From Sphaerotilus microaerophilus (lineage in GTDB: Bacteria; Pseudomonadota; Gammaproteobacteria; Burkholderiales; Burkholderiaceae_C): a stretch of DNA of 64,000 bases. A model generated the notes under the pieces. The model saw nothing but the letters and a program-made list of their open reading frames with translations. It searched no databases and had not been told where the DNA came from. Within the stretch, counting starts at the first letter, position 1; the number at the start of each line of letters is the position of its first letter. Below, piece by piece: positions 54,653 through 62,817 of the stretch. The DNA lies in the NCBI RefSeq assembly GCF_023734135.1, contig NZ_AP025730.1, positions 5,704,001 through 5,768,000 on the forward strand, written 5' to 3'. Both the position numbers and the translations under genes were made by a program.

Positions 54653-56743
54653 TCAGCGCAGGATCGAGTCGCTGGTTTCCAGGTTGGAGGCCGGCACGTA
54701 GCTGTAGCCGTTGGCGGTCACCTTGGTCACGGTGAAGGTGAAGCTGCCTCGGGCCGTCTTCGACGAGGTGGGCGAGGTGAAGGTGGCCAGGCCGGTGGAC
54801 GAGGTGGTGGCCGTCGCGGCCGTCTTGCTCACGATGCCGGACCAGTTGCCGGTGACCACCGCACCGCTGATCACGCGGCCGGTGGCATCGACCACCTTCA
54901 CGGCGGCCTTGGCGCTGGCGGTGCCGCTCTTCGCGATGGTCAGCGACATCGCGATGTCAGCGACGCTGACGGCCACCGGGGGCGCACCCACGGTGATCAT
55001 GGTCGATTTCACCGCGGTCAGCCCGCCGCTGTCGGTGACCTGCAGCACGGCGATGTAGCTGCCTGCACTGCTGTAGACATGGCTGACAGTGGCGCCGCTC
55101 CCGGTCGTGCCATCACCGAAGTTCCAGCTCCAGCCGACGATGCTGCCATCGGAGTCGGTGGAGCCCGAGCCGGAGAAGCTGACCGTCAGCGGCGCGGTAC
55201 CGCTGGTGGGCGTGGCCGTGATGACCGCCGTCGGAGCGACGTTGCCCGGGGTGTAGAAGCTGCCCGACAGGGCGTACTGCCCGACGCTGCCGTAGTTGCT
55301 GTAGCCCGTGGTCACCGGGTCACCGCTGCCAGTCCCCAGGACGGCCACGTAGTAGGTCCCGGATGCGGGCAGCGTGACCGACATCGACGCGTTCAGCAGG
55401 TCGACCGGGTTCGAGCTGGCCAGCAGCGTGCCGGCACTGTTGTAGATCGCCAGCACGCCGTCGAGATTGGCGGAGCGCTTGGCCGGCGACAGCGTCAGGG
55501 TCACCGGCCCGGCGGCGGCCGAGAACGAGAACACGTCGATGTCGGTGGCACGCTCGATCACGCCCTGCGTCGCGAAGGTGGTCACGCCTGCGCTGCTGCT
55601 GCCACTCAGCGGCGTGGCGCTGGCCAAGGTATCGCCGTGGTCGTCCAGGCGCAGCGGCAGGCCGTTGGACTGCGCCACGGCGAAATCATCCTGGGTGTTG
55701 TTGGCATCCAGGTACTCGCCTTTGCTCCATTGCACCAGCGGCTTGTAGTAGCCCACGCCCATGATGGGCGCCCAGCCGGTGTAGGCCCCCGCACCCTGGC
55801 CGGTGTAGTAGCCGGCGGTCGACGTGCCGTCGTGCGACAGGCCGATGTTGTGGCCCGCCTCGTGGGAAGCGGCCTCGGCGATGTACTTTTCGCTGGAAGA
55901 CAGCTTGTCGTAGAACACCAGCGCCGGCTTGTAGTAGTCGCCGACCTCGTCGTAGACGCCCACATAGGCCACCCCGCCACAGGAGCAGGTGTAGACGCCG
56001 GCGCTGTTGGTGATCAGGACGGTGGTGCCGTAGACGGCATCGGTGCTGCTGGCGCGGGTCAGCAGGTCAGGAGCCACCGCCTCGGTGGTCACGTTCACGT
56101 CGAAGGGGGCAAAGTCCTCGGCGACGCGTTGCCAGATGTACTGGATCCGCTCCAGCTCGGCGGTCGAGAAGGTGCCCGGCACGCCGTCGAGGTCAAAGGG
56201 CTGTGCCGTGATGGTCGTACCGGCCGAGTTCCAGGCCGTGCCGGTCATCGTCGCACCCTTGAAGTTCAGGTAGACGGTGCGCTGCGCACCGGGACGGCTG
56301 TGCAGCAGAAAGGTCTGGTCAAGCGGCGCGAGCGTGCCGTCCAGCAGCCCGGCCGAGGTGCCCGCCGCCGTCACGGCGGCGGTTGCGGTTGCGGTTGCGA
56401 CGCTTTTGGTCTGGCCCGGGACGGCAGGGGCCGGAGGCAGCGGCGCATCGAGTTCATCCACGACGAACATGCGGCCACGCTGGTCGATCCGCACCCGCTG
56501 ATCGTTCAGCAACATCGAACGGAACTCATCCGGCGATTTGCGGTACCACGCGGCCACGTCCGGCAGGCGCGTACCGAGCAGATCAACCGCCCGCTGTCCC
56601 TTGGCGGCGCGGTCGGGCAGGTTCAGCTGCGGAAATGGGCCCTTTTCGACATGGGGCACGACAGGCTTGGCCCCTCCGGCGGCCATGGCCGATACCGCAA
56701 TCCCCAGCAGGCACGCGACCAGCGCGCGCGACAGAATTCGCAT
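54653..56743 (-). CDS. Secreted metzincin metalloprotease with PPC and PKD domains
   Basis: A 696-residue exported protein. A signal peptide (MRILSRALVACLLGIAVSA, cleaved after MAA near residue 22) follows an AAGGAGA site. A propeptide-like region reaches about 145. The protease domain carries the zinc motif HEAGHNIGLSH (His294, Glu295, His298, His304) and a Met-turn-like WAPIMGVGY. A bacterial pre-peptidase C-terminal (PPC) beta-domain lies at about 395-510 (TDIDVFSFSAAAGPVTLTLSP), a PKD domain at about 525-610 (SGSTDSDGSIVGWSWNFGDG), and a final Ig-like domain follows. Such enzymes digest extracellular protein, and PPC/PKD domains aid substrate binding or secretion. It is convergent with the icmF fragment. 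Confidence 0.92.
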   Translation of the reverse strand: MRILSRALVACLLGIAVSAMAAGGAKPVVPHVEKGPFPQLNLPDRAAKGQRAVDLLGTRLPDVAAWYRKSPDEFRSMLLNDQRVRIDQRGRMFVVDELDAPLPPAPAVPGQTKSVATATATAAVTAAGTSAGLLDGTLAPLDQTFLLHSRPGAQRTVYLNFKGATMTGTAWNSAGTTITAQPFDLDGVPGTFSTAELERIQYIWQRVAEDFAPFDVNVTTEAVAPDLLTRASSTDAVYGTTVLITNSAGVYTCSCGGVAYVGVYDEVGDYYKPALVFYDKLSSSEKYIAEAASHEAGHNIGLSHDGTSTAGYYTGQGAGAYTGWAPIMGVGYYKPLVQWSKGEYLDANNTQDDFAVAQSNGLPLRLDDHGDTLASATPLSGSSSAGVTTFATQGVIERATDIDVFSFSAAAGPVTLTLSPAKRSANLDGVLAIYNSAGTLLASSNPVDLLNASMSVTLPASGTYYVAVLGTGSGDPVTTGYSNYGSVGQYALSGSFYTPGNVAPTAVITATPTSGTAPLTVSFSGSGSTDSDGSIVGWSWNFGDGTTGSGATVSHVYSSAGSYIAVLQVTDSGGLTAVKSTMITVGAPPVAVSVADIAMSLTIAKSGTASAKAAVKVVDATGRVISGAVVTGNWSGIVSKTAATATTSSTGLATFTSPTSSKTARGSFTFTVTKVTANGYSYVPASNLETSDSILR

Positions 56744-56963
56744 GATGTTCTCCTTGGATGTCCGGCAACCTGGCCCTTCGCGGCCGAAGGACATCGTAGG
56801 CAACCACGGTCATCTGTCGCCGGAACAATGCACATCTACTGACGGGTTGTCACACACTGTGGCGCCAACACCCCGATGGATGTCCCTGCCTGTGCCATCC
56901 GTCACGGCACATCCGGTACGGGCAGTCCGCTGCGTCGCGCCTGACTTGTGGCCTAATATCGGG

Positions 56964-56975
56964 TTCGAATTCGAA
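56964..56975. promoter_or_regulatory. 12-bp palindrome upstream of the small basic protein gene
   Basis: TTCGAATTCGAA (56964-56975) is a perfect palindrome, 25 bp before the start codon and just after a -10-like TAATAT at 56954-56959. It may be an operator; a chance match is possible. Confidence 0.35.
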
Positions 56976-56999
56976 ACCCCCCGTTCCACGGAGCCATTC

Positions 57000-57164
57000 A
57001 TGGGCAGCAAGATTGTCACCGAGGCCGATCGCAAGGCCACCCCCCGTCCCATCGCCCCCAAGGGCGTGACCTTCACCAAGGGTCGCGGCCAGAAGTGCAG
57101 CCTGGAGCGCGGTTCGCACACCCGTTCCAAGAAGAACCCGGGCAAGCGCGCTCGTTCGGGCTGA
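57000..57164 (+). CDS. Small basic protein of unknown function
   Basis: A 54-residue protein preceded by a GGAG site 6 bp before the ATG and a TAATAT box further upstream. It is strongly basic, with MGSKIVTEADRKATPRPIAP at the start, a GVTFTKGRGQKCSLERGSHT centre and RSKKNPGKRARSG at the end. The composition recalls nucleic-acid-binding or ribosome-associated small proteins. It lies between the divergent metalloprotease gene and an FAD dehydrogenase 115 bp downstream. I do not recognise the family. Coding use is supported by the ribosome site and by the regular wobble pattern. Confidence 0.65.
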   Translation: MGSKIVTEADRKATPRPIAPKGVTFTKGRGQKCSLERGSHTRSKKNPGKRARSG

Positions 57165-57279
57165 TCGGCCCTGCGCCTTCATGCCACCGGGACGCCGGTC
57201 GGCGTGTACCCTTCGAGACGGCCACCGGGCCGTCTTGTCGTTTCTGCCCCGCTCTTTGTCGTTCTCCCCCTCGCCCGCC

Positions 57280-58980
57280 ATGCTGCGCATCACCGAACTG
57301 CGACTGCCGCTGAACCATGCCGAAGACGCGCTGCGCCCGGCCATCGTGGCCCGGCTGGGGGTGCCAGACGACGCATTGAAGGGCTTCACCGTCTTTCGCC
57401 GCGCCTACGACGCACGCAAGAAGACGGCGATCGTGCTGATCTACACCCTGGACTGCGAGCTGGCCGATGCGGCCACCGAGGCGCATGTGGCCGAGCGGCT
57501 GGCCGGTGACCGGCAGATCCGCCCGACGCCGGACACTCGCTACCAGTTCGCCGGCCACGCGCCGGTCGACTTCTACCAGCGCGGCGAGCCGCGGCGGCGC
57601 CCGGTGGTGGTGGGCTTCGGCCCCTGCGGCCTGTTCGCGGCACTGATCCTGGCACAGATGGGGCTGCGGCCCGTCGTGCTGGAGCGCGGCAAGCAGGTCC
57701 GTGAGCGCACCAAGGACACCTGGGCGCTGTGGCGCCAGGGCGTGCTGACGCCGGAGTCGAACGTGCAGTTCGGCGAAGGCGGCGCGGGCACCTTCTCCGA
57801 CGGCAAGCTCTACAGCCAGATCAGCGACGCCCGCCACCTGACGCGCAAGGTGCTGGCCGAATTCGTGCAGGCCGGTGCGCCCGAGGAGATCCTCTACGTC
57901 AGCAAGCCGCACATCGGCACCTTCCGGCTGGTCGGCATGATCGAGAAGATGCGCGCGGACATCGAGGCGCTCGGCGGCGAGATCCGTTTCCAGCAGCAGG
58001 TGACCGACCTGCTGATCGAGGGCGAGGGTGAAGGCCGCCATGTTCGGGGCGTCGAACTGGCCGACGGCACGCAGATCCGCAGCGACCATGTGGTGCTGGC
58101 GCTGGGCCACAGCGCGCGCGACACCTTCGCGATGCTGCAGCGCCGCGGCGTGATGATGGAGGCCAAGCCCTTCTCGATCGGCTACCGCGTCGAGCACCCG
58201 CAGAGTGTGATCGACGCCGCCCGCTTCGGGCCGAACGCCGGCCACCCCATCCTCGGCGCGGCCGACTACAAGCTGGTGCACCACGCGAAGAACGGCCGCT
58301 CGGTCTACAGCTTCTGCATGTGCCCGGGCGGCACGGTGGTGGCGGCCACCTCCGAGCCCGAGCGGGTGGTCACCAACGGCATGAGCCAGTACTCGCGCAA
58401 CGAGCGCAATGCCAACGCCGGCATCGTCGTGGGCATCTCGCCCGAGGACTACCGCAGCGACCCCGGTGGCAGCGGGCCGGTCAACCCGCTGGACGGCATC
58501 GCCTTCCAGCGCCACTGGGAGTCTCGCGCCTTCGAGCTCGGCGGCGGCGGCTACATCGCCCCGGGCCAGCTGGTGGGCGATTTCATCAAGCGGCAGAAGG
58601 GGCCTGCGGCCGGCTTCGGCAAGGTGCTGCCCTCCTACAAGCCGGGCGTGCACCTGACCGACCTGTCGGAGAAGGGCCGCGAGAGCCTGCCGCGCTACGC
58701 GCTGGAGGCGATCCGCGAGGCGCTGCCGGCCTTCGAGCGGCAGATCCGCGGCTTCTCGATGGCCGATGCGGTGCTGACCGGCGTGGAGACGCGCACCTCC
58801 TCGCCGCTGCGCATCAACCGCGGGCGCAACTTCCAGAGCCTGAACGTGCACGGCCTCTACCCGGCCGGCGAGGGCGCGGGTTACGCCGGCGGCATCATGA
58901 GCGCCGGCGTGGACGGCATTGAGGTGGCCGAGGCGCTGGGCGCGGCGATGCTGGGCGTACCAGCACCGGGCACCGCCTGA
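57280..58980 (+). CDS. FAD-dependent dehydrogenase (NAD(P)/FAD oxidoreductase)
   Basis: A 566-residue flavoprotein. A ~95-residue N-terminal domain (MLRITELRLPLNHAEDALRPAIVARLG) precedes the FAD-binding Rossmann loop PVVVGFGPCGLFAALILAQMGLRPVVLERG. Typical of this family are NVQFGEGGAGTFSDGKLYSQI, LALGHSARDTFAML, FCMCPGGTVVAATSEPERVVTNGMS and the C-terminal NVHGLYPAGEGAGYAGGIMSAGVDGIEVAEAL. This wording is seen in a widely conserved bacterial set of uncharacterised dehydrogenases related to the HI0933/GidA fold. The substrate is unknown. The start at 57280 is preferred to upstream frames lacking conservation. It is convergent with, and abuts, the transporter gene. Confidence 0.88.
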   Translation: MLRITELRLPLNHAEDALRPAIVARLGVPDDALKGFTVFRRAYDARKKTAIVLIYTLDCELADAATEAHVAERLAGDRQIRPTPDTRYQFAGHAPVDFYQRGEPRRRPVVVGFGPCGLFAALILAQMGLRPVVLERGKQVRERTKDTWALWRQGVLTPESNVQFGEGGAGTFSDGKLYSQISDARHLTRKVLAEFVQAGAPEEILYVSKPHIGTFRLVGMIEKMRADIEALGGEIRFQQQVTDLLIEGEGEGRHVRGVELADGTQIRSDHVVLALGHSARDTFAMLQRRGVMMEAKPFSIGYRVEHPQSVIDAARFGPNAGHPILGAADYKLVHHAKNGRSVYSFCMCPGGTVVAATSEPERVVTNGMSQYSRNERNANAGIVVGISPEDYRSDPGGSGPVNPLDGIAFQRHWESRAFELGGGGYIAPGQLVGDFIKRQKGPAAGFGKVLPSYKPGVHLTDLSEKGRESLPRYALEAIREALPAFERQIRGFSMADAVLTGVETRTSSPLRINRGRNFQSLNVHGLYPAGEGAGYAGGIMSAGVDGIEVAEALGAAMLGVPAPGTA

Positions 58981-60579
58981 TCAGCGTGCCAGGCTGCCCA
59001 GGATCTGCCCCAGCAGGATCTTGGTGATCATCGCCGCTGGGTAGACCAGCGCGTAGCCCATCGCCACGCGGGCATCGAAGCGGGTGCGGCCGTTGGCGTA
59101 GGCCAGCACCGCCGGCTGGGTCTGCGTGCCGGCCAGCACGCCGGAGAGCTTGGTGCCACCCATGGCGAACACGCGGCGCATCACCAGGTAGACGCCTCCG
59201 CCCACCGTCAGCGTGATCACCGCACCCAGTACCAGGATGCGCAGCCACTCGCCGGAGGCAAATGCCGCGCCGATCAGTGAGCCGGCCTTGGTGCCTGCCT
59301 GGGCCAGGAAGATCAGCAGGCCGAACTCGGAGATCGCCTGTGCGGCCGTGAGCGGCAGGGTGGTGACGAAGTTGCCGATGCGCCCGACGTGCCCCAGCAG
59401 CAGCCCCACCAGCAGCGTGCCGGCCGCTGAGCCCACCGAAAAGGACGTGCCCGGCAGCGGAAAGACCACCTTGCCCAGCAGGATGCCCGCGGCCAGACCG
59501 ACACCCAGCGCCATCGGGTTGATGTCCGACAGGCCACGCGCCGAGTCGCCCAGGTGGGCGCTCACCGCAGCGATCCGGTCGCGCGGCGCGACCACACGCA
59601 GTCGGTCGCCCAGCTGGATCACAAGGTGGTCGGTGCCCAGCATGTCCACGTCGCCACGGCGCACCCGCGAGACGGTGGCGCCGAAGCGCTCCAGCAGGTC
59701 CAGCTCGGCCACGCTGCGGCCGGCCAGCTTGCCGTTGGACAGTGTGATGCGGCGGTAGTCCAGCTCGCTGCGATCGGCCTCCAGCGCGTGCGAGGAGGCA
59801 TGCCCCAGCTCCTCGGCCACCTGCTCGACCTCGTTGGCGGGTCCGACCACGGTGACCAGGTCGTTGTAGGTCAGCACATCGTCCTCGCTGACCGCCTGCA
59901 CCGGAAAGCGCATGCCGCCGTGGCGCACGCGCGAGAACTTGATGCGCCCACCGTGGCGCTGCTCGATCTCGCGGATGCTGGGCCGCTCGGGCGTCTCGAC
60001 GCGGATGGTGCAGTTGACCAGCGGTGCGGGTGCGTCGCTGTCCTGGGCACGGTGCTTGAGCGCCAGGCTGGTGACGATCAGCATGCCGACCACGCCGAAG
60101 ACGTAGGTCACCGCGTAGCCGATGGTCGGCAGCGGGCTGTTGCCGGCGGCCTCGCGCGCCGCAGCCAGCGCGGGCGTGTTGGTCAGTGCGCCTGCAAAGC
60201 TGCCCGCCACGGTGGCCGGATCGAGCCCCAGCAGCTTGCCCGCCACCACGGCCGCCACGGCCCCGGCGATCAGCGCGCCGACCATGCCGAGGATGGGCCC
60301 GAGGCCCTGGCGCAGGGTAGCGAAGAAGTTGGCCCCGGACATGATGCCCACCGAGAAGGTAAACAGGATCAGGCCCATCACGCCCAGGTGCTCGGGCACG
60401 ATGAGCTTGTGGCCGTGGGCATCGCCCCAGGCACTCAGGCCGATGGCCAGGAAGAGCACCGCCGCCGCGCCGACGGAGACGCCGGCCACGCGCAGGTGGC
60501 CGATGACCGAGCCAAGGCCGACGAGCAGGACCAGCAGGAGGATCTCCTGGTGGCCAAAGAATTCAAGGAGGGAGTTCAT
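58981..60579 (-). CDS. Aspartate:alanine exchanger family transporter (YidE/YbjL-like)
   Basis: A 532-residue membrane protein with two halves of five to six helices and a central cytoplasmic part. The first half has FTFSVGIMSGANFFATLRQGLGPILG and a VAGSFAGALTNTPALAAAREAAG re-entrant-like loop; the second repeats this pattern in LSGVLAGTQTQPAVLAYANG. Between them are two TrkA-C (RCK-C) domains (about 205-285 and 290-375; DLVTVVGPANEVEQVAEELG and HLVIQLGDRLRVVAPRD). The family includes AspT, which exchanges aspartate for alanine, but most members have unknown substrates. The start at 60579 (MNSLLEFFG) is chosen over one five codons upstream. Confidence 0.88.
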   Translation of the reverse strand: MNSLLEFFGHQEILLLVLLVGLGSVIGHLRVAGVSVGAAAVLFLAIGLSAWGDAHGHKLIVPEHLGVMGLILFTFSVGIMSGANFFATLRQGLGPILGMVGALIAGAVAAVVAGKLLGLDPATVAGSFAGALTNTPALAAAREAAGNSPLPTIGYAVTYVFGVVGMLIVTSLALKHRAQDSDAPAPLVNCTIRVETPERPSIREIEQRHGGRIKFSRVRHGGMRFPVQAVSEDDVLTYNDLVTVVGPANEVEQVAEELGHASSHALEADRSELDYRRITLSNGKLAGRSVAELDLLERFGATVSRVRRGDVDMLGTDHLVIQLGDRLRVVAPRDRIAAVSAHLGDSARGLSDINPMALGVGLAAGILLGKVVFPLPGTSFSVGSAAGTLLVGLLLGHVGRIGNFVTTLPLTAAQAISEFGLLIFLAQAGTKAGSLIGAAFASGEWLRILVLGAVITLTVGGGVYLVMRRVFAMGGTKLSGVLAGTQTQPAVLAYANGRTRFDARVAMGYALVYPAAMITKILLGQILGSLAR

Positions 60580-60668
60580 GGGGTTTCCGGGCATCGGGAG
60601 TCGCGATTATGGCCACGCCCCGCGACATACAAGGGTCATTACTGATTGACTCATAACCCGGAAATCAA

Positions 60669-61535
60669 TCAATCACCACCAGATCCTCTCGATCTGGACG
60701 CCACCCAGTGGTCCGGCGTGAGGGGCGCCAGCATCAGGCCAAACAGCTCGCGCTGGCCGGAGATGCCCAGCTTGCGGTACAGCCGCTTGAGGTAGGTCTG
60801 CACGCTCGCAGGCTGGATGCCCATCAGGTGGGCAATCTCGTCGCCATCCTGCCCTGCCACCACCCCGTCCAGCAGGTCCAGGTCACGCCGGGTGAGCGCG
60901 GGGAAGCGCCATTTCAGGCGTTGCACCAGGGTGCTGCCCAACTCGTTGTCATACTGGTGGCAGCGCAAGTGCAGGCGCACCAGCTGGGTCAGGAAGGGCG
61001 CAAAGGCCTCGATGCACGCAACCTCCTGCGGCAGGAAGGGCCCGTGCTCGTGCCCGCGGTAGAGGTTGATCGACAGCCAGTGCCAGCGGTCCTGGCAGCT
61101 CAGCAGGGCGATGCGCTCGCTGATGCGCGGCTGGTCATAGCAGATCGCCCGGTAGTCCCCGTCGCCCAGGTCCGCGGGCGTCTGGCGGTGCAGCAGGATG
61201 GCACCGTCGTTTGGGCCGGCCCGCTCCACTTGCACGCTGGCCATGGCCTGGCGGCTGCCATCTTCCCGGTGGAAACGGGTCACGTAGTCCTGCGCAATGG
61301 CGGGCAGCCGGCGTGTGCGGGCCCGGTCGGCATAGGAAACGATGCGGGGCGCTTGACCGGGTGGGTAGCTGAAGACGGCGCACTGCGCCAGCGCGACATG
61401 CTCGGTCAGCCAATGAAGCAGCACCCCCGCCAGGGCCTCCTGCGGCAGGCTACCCACCCGCGCCAGCAGGGCTGCGACCTGGCTGGCCCCGATCGGGGTG
61501 TCCTGCGTTCCGGGCTTGAGCGGCCAGTACTCCAT
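60669..61535 (-). CDS. LuxR-type HTH transcriptional regulator
   Basis: A 288-residue regulator. The N-terminal ~210 residues have no recognised sensor domain, though an LHRQTPADLGDGDYRAI and LLSCQDRWHWLSINLYRG layout suggests a GAF/PAS-like fold. The C-terminal DNA-binding domain reads LTRRDLDLLDGVVAGQDGDEIAHLMGI then SVQTYLKRLYRKLGISGQRELFGLML, the LuxR/FixJ helix-turn-helix. The start at 61535 (MEYWPLKPGTQ) has no strong ribosome site. It is divergent from the CaiB/BaiF-family gene, with 219 bp between, suggesting that it may control that gene. Confidence 0.85.
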   Translation of the reverse strand: MEYWPLKPGTQDTPIGASQVAALLARVGSLPQEALAGVLLHWLTEHVALAQCAVFSYPPGQAPRIVSYADRARTRRLPAIAQDYVTRFHREDGSRQAMASVQVERAGPNDGAILLHRQTPADLGDGDYRAICYDQPRISERIALLSCQDRWHWLSINLYRGHEHGPFLPQEVACIEAFAPFLTQLVRLHLRCHQYDNELGSTLVQRLKWRFPALTRRDLDLLDGVVAGQDGDEIAHLMGIQPASVQTYLKRLYRKLGISGQRELFGLMLAPLTPDHWVASRSRGSGGD

Positions 61536-61754
61536 GGATCGCTGACAGGGGTTGGAAAGATGTACGCTATTGGTACAACGTTTTTCATTGTGCGACCCAC
61601 CCGATGCACACACCCTAAACTGGATCAATAAATCCGCTGCCAGGCGAACAGCCCGACTGCCACGCCCGGCCAGCGGATGCCGCTCGGTCCGGGCATCGTG
61701 CAAACTGGTGACCCTCAGGTTCTCCGCCCGCTGGCTCGGCCAGCCCCGCCTCGC

Positions 61755-62795
61755 ATGACCCCTGCCCTTGCCGCTCCGCTGCACAGCCTGCACATCATCG
61801 AGTTCGAGGGCCTGGGGCCCGGCCCCCTGGCGGCCTGGATGCTCGCCGGCCTGGGGGCACGCGTCACCACCCTGGCCCGTCCCGGTGGCAACCCGATGGC
61901 GCAGCAGCTCGGTGGCCCCGGGGAGAACCTGCTGCACCGCGGCAAGACGGTGCTCGAAGTGGACCTGAAATCCCCCGCCGGCCGTGCCCAGGCCCTGGCG
62001 CTGATCGCCCAGGCCGACGCACTGATCGAGGGCAACCGCCCCGGCGTGATGGAGCGCCTCGCCCTGGGCCCCGCCGACTGTGCAGCCGTCAACCCGCGGC
62101 TGGTCTATGGCCGCATGACCGGCTGGGGCCAGACCGGCCCACTCGCCCAGGCCGCCGGGCACGACCTGAACTACGTGGCGCTGAGCGGCCTGCTGTCGCT
62201 GGGCGCGCACCGGGGCGAGCGCCCCATCGTGCCACCCACGGTGCTGGGCGACGCTGGCGGCGCTCTGGCGCTGGCCTTCGGCATCGTCAGTGCGGCATTG
62301 GAGGCGCGCCGCAGCGGGGTCGGACGGGTGGTCGACGCGGCCATCGTCGACGTGGTGGCGATGCTCGGTACCCTGGCGCACTGGATCCGCGGCAGCGGCC
62401 AGCTCGACGGTCCCGCGCCCAGCCCCTTCCACGACTCGCCCTTCTACGACGTCTACCGCTGCGCCGACGGCGGCCACCTCACGATCGGCGCGCTGGAGCC
62501 GCCCTTCTATGCGGAGCTGCTGCGCCGGCTGGGCTTCGACGACGTGGACACAGCATCGCAGTACGACCGCGCCACCTGGCCCGCGTTGAAGACGCGCTTC
62601 ACCGCGCTGTTCGCTTCGCAGCCGCGCGACCACTGGGTGGCCCTGCTGGAGGGCAGTGATGCCTGCTTCGCCCCGGTGCTCGGCATCGCAGAGGCAGCGC
62701 AACACCCGCACAACCGGGCACGCGGCACCTTCACGGTGGATGCGGCCGGCCGGATCAGCGCCGCGTTCGCGCCGCGCTTTCTACCGCTGGGCTGA
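61755..62795 (+). CDS. CaiB/BaiF CoA-transferase family protein, alpha-methylacyl-CoA racemase-like
   Basis: A 346-residue enzyme. It begins LHSLHIIEFEGLGPGPLAAWMLAGLGA, the N-terminus of the AMACR branch. The catalytic residues expected for methylacyl-CoA racemase are in place: His136 (AAGHDLNYVALSG), Asp166 (VLGDAGGALALAFGI) and Glu248 (IGALEPPFYAELL), closely matching the spacing in the mycobacterial enzyme. It would epimerise 2-methylacyl-CoA thioesters from branched-chain or sterol side-chain breakdown. The start at 61755 gives the normal N-terminus. It is convergent with argJ (22 bp) and divergent from a LuxR-type regulator. Confidence 0.88.
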   Translation: MTPALAAPLHSLHIIEFEGLGPGPLAAWMLAGLGARVTTLARPGGNPMAQQLGGPGENLLHRGKTVLEVDLKSPAGRAQALALIAQADALIEGNRPGVMERLALGPADCAAVNPRLVYGRMTGWGQTGPLAQAAGHDLNYVALSGLLSLGAHRGERPIVPPTVLGDAGGALALAFGIVSAALEARRSGVGRVVDAAIVDVVAMLGTLAHWIRGSGQLDGPAPSPFHDSPFYDVYRCADGGHLTIGALEPPFYAELLRRLGFDDVDTASQYDRATWPALKTRFTALFASQPRDHWVALLEGSDACFAPVLGIAEAAQHPHNRARGTFTVDAAGRISAAFAPRFLPLG

Positions 62796-62817
62796 CCGCC
62801 CGCGCAAACACCAGTCG

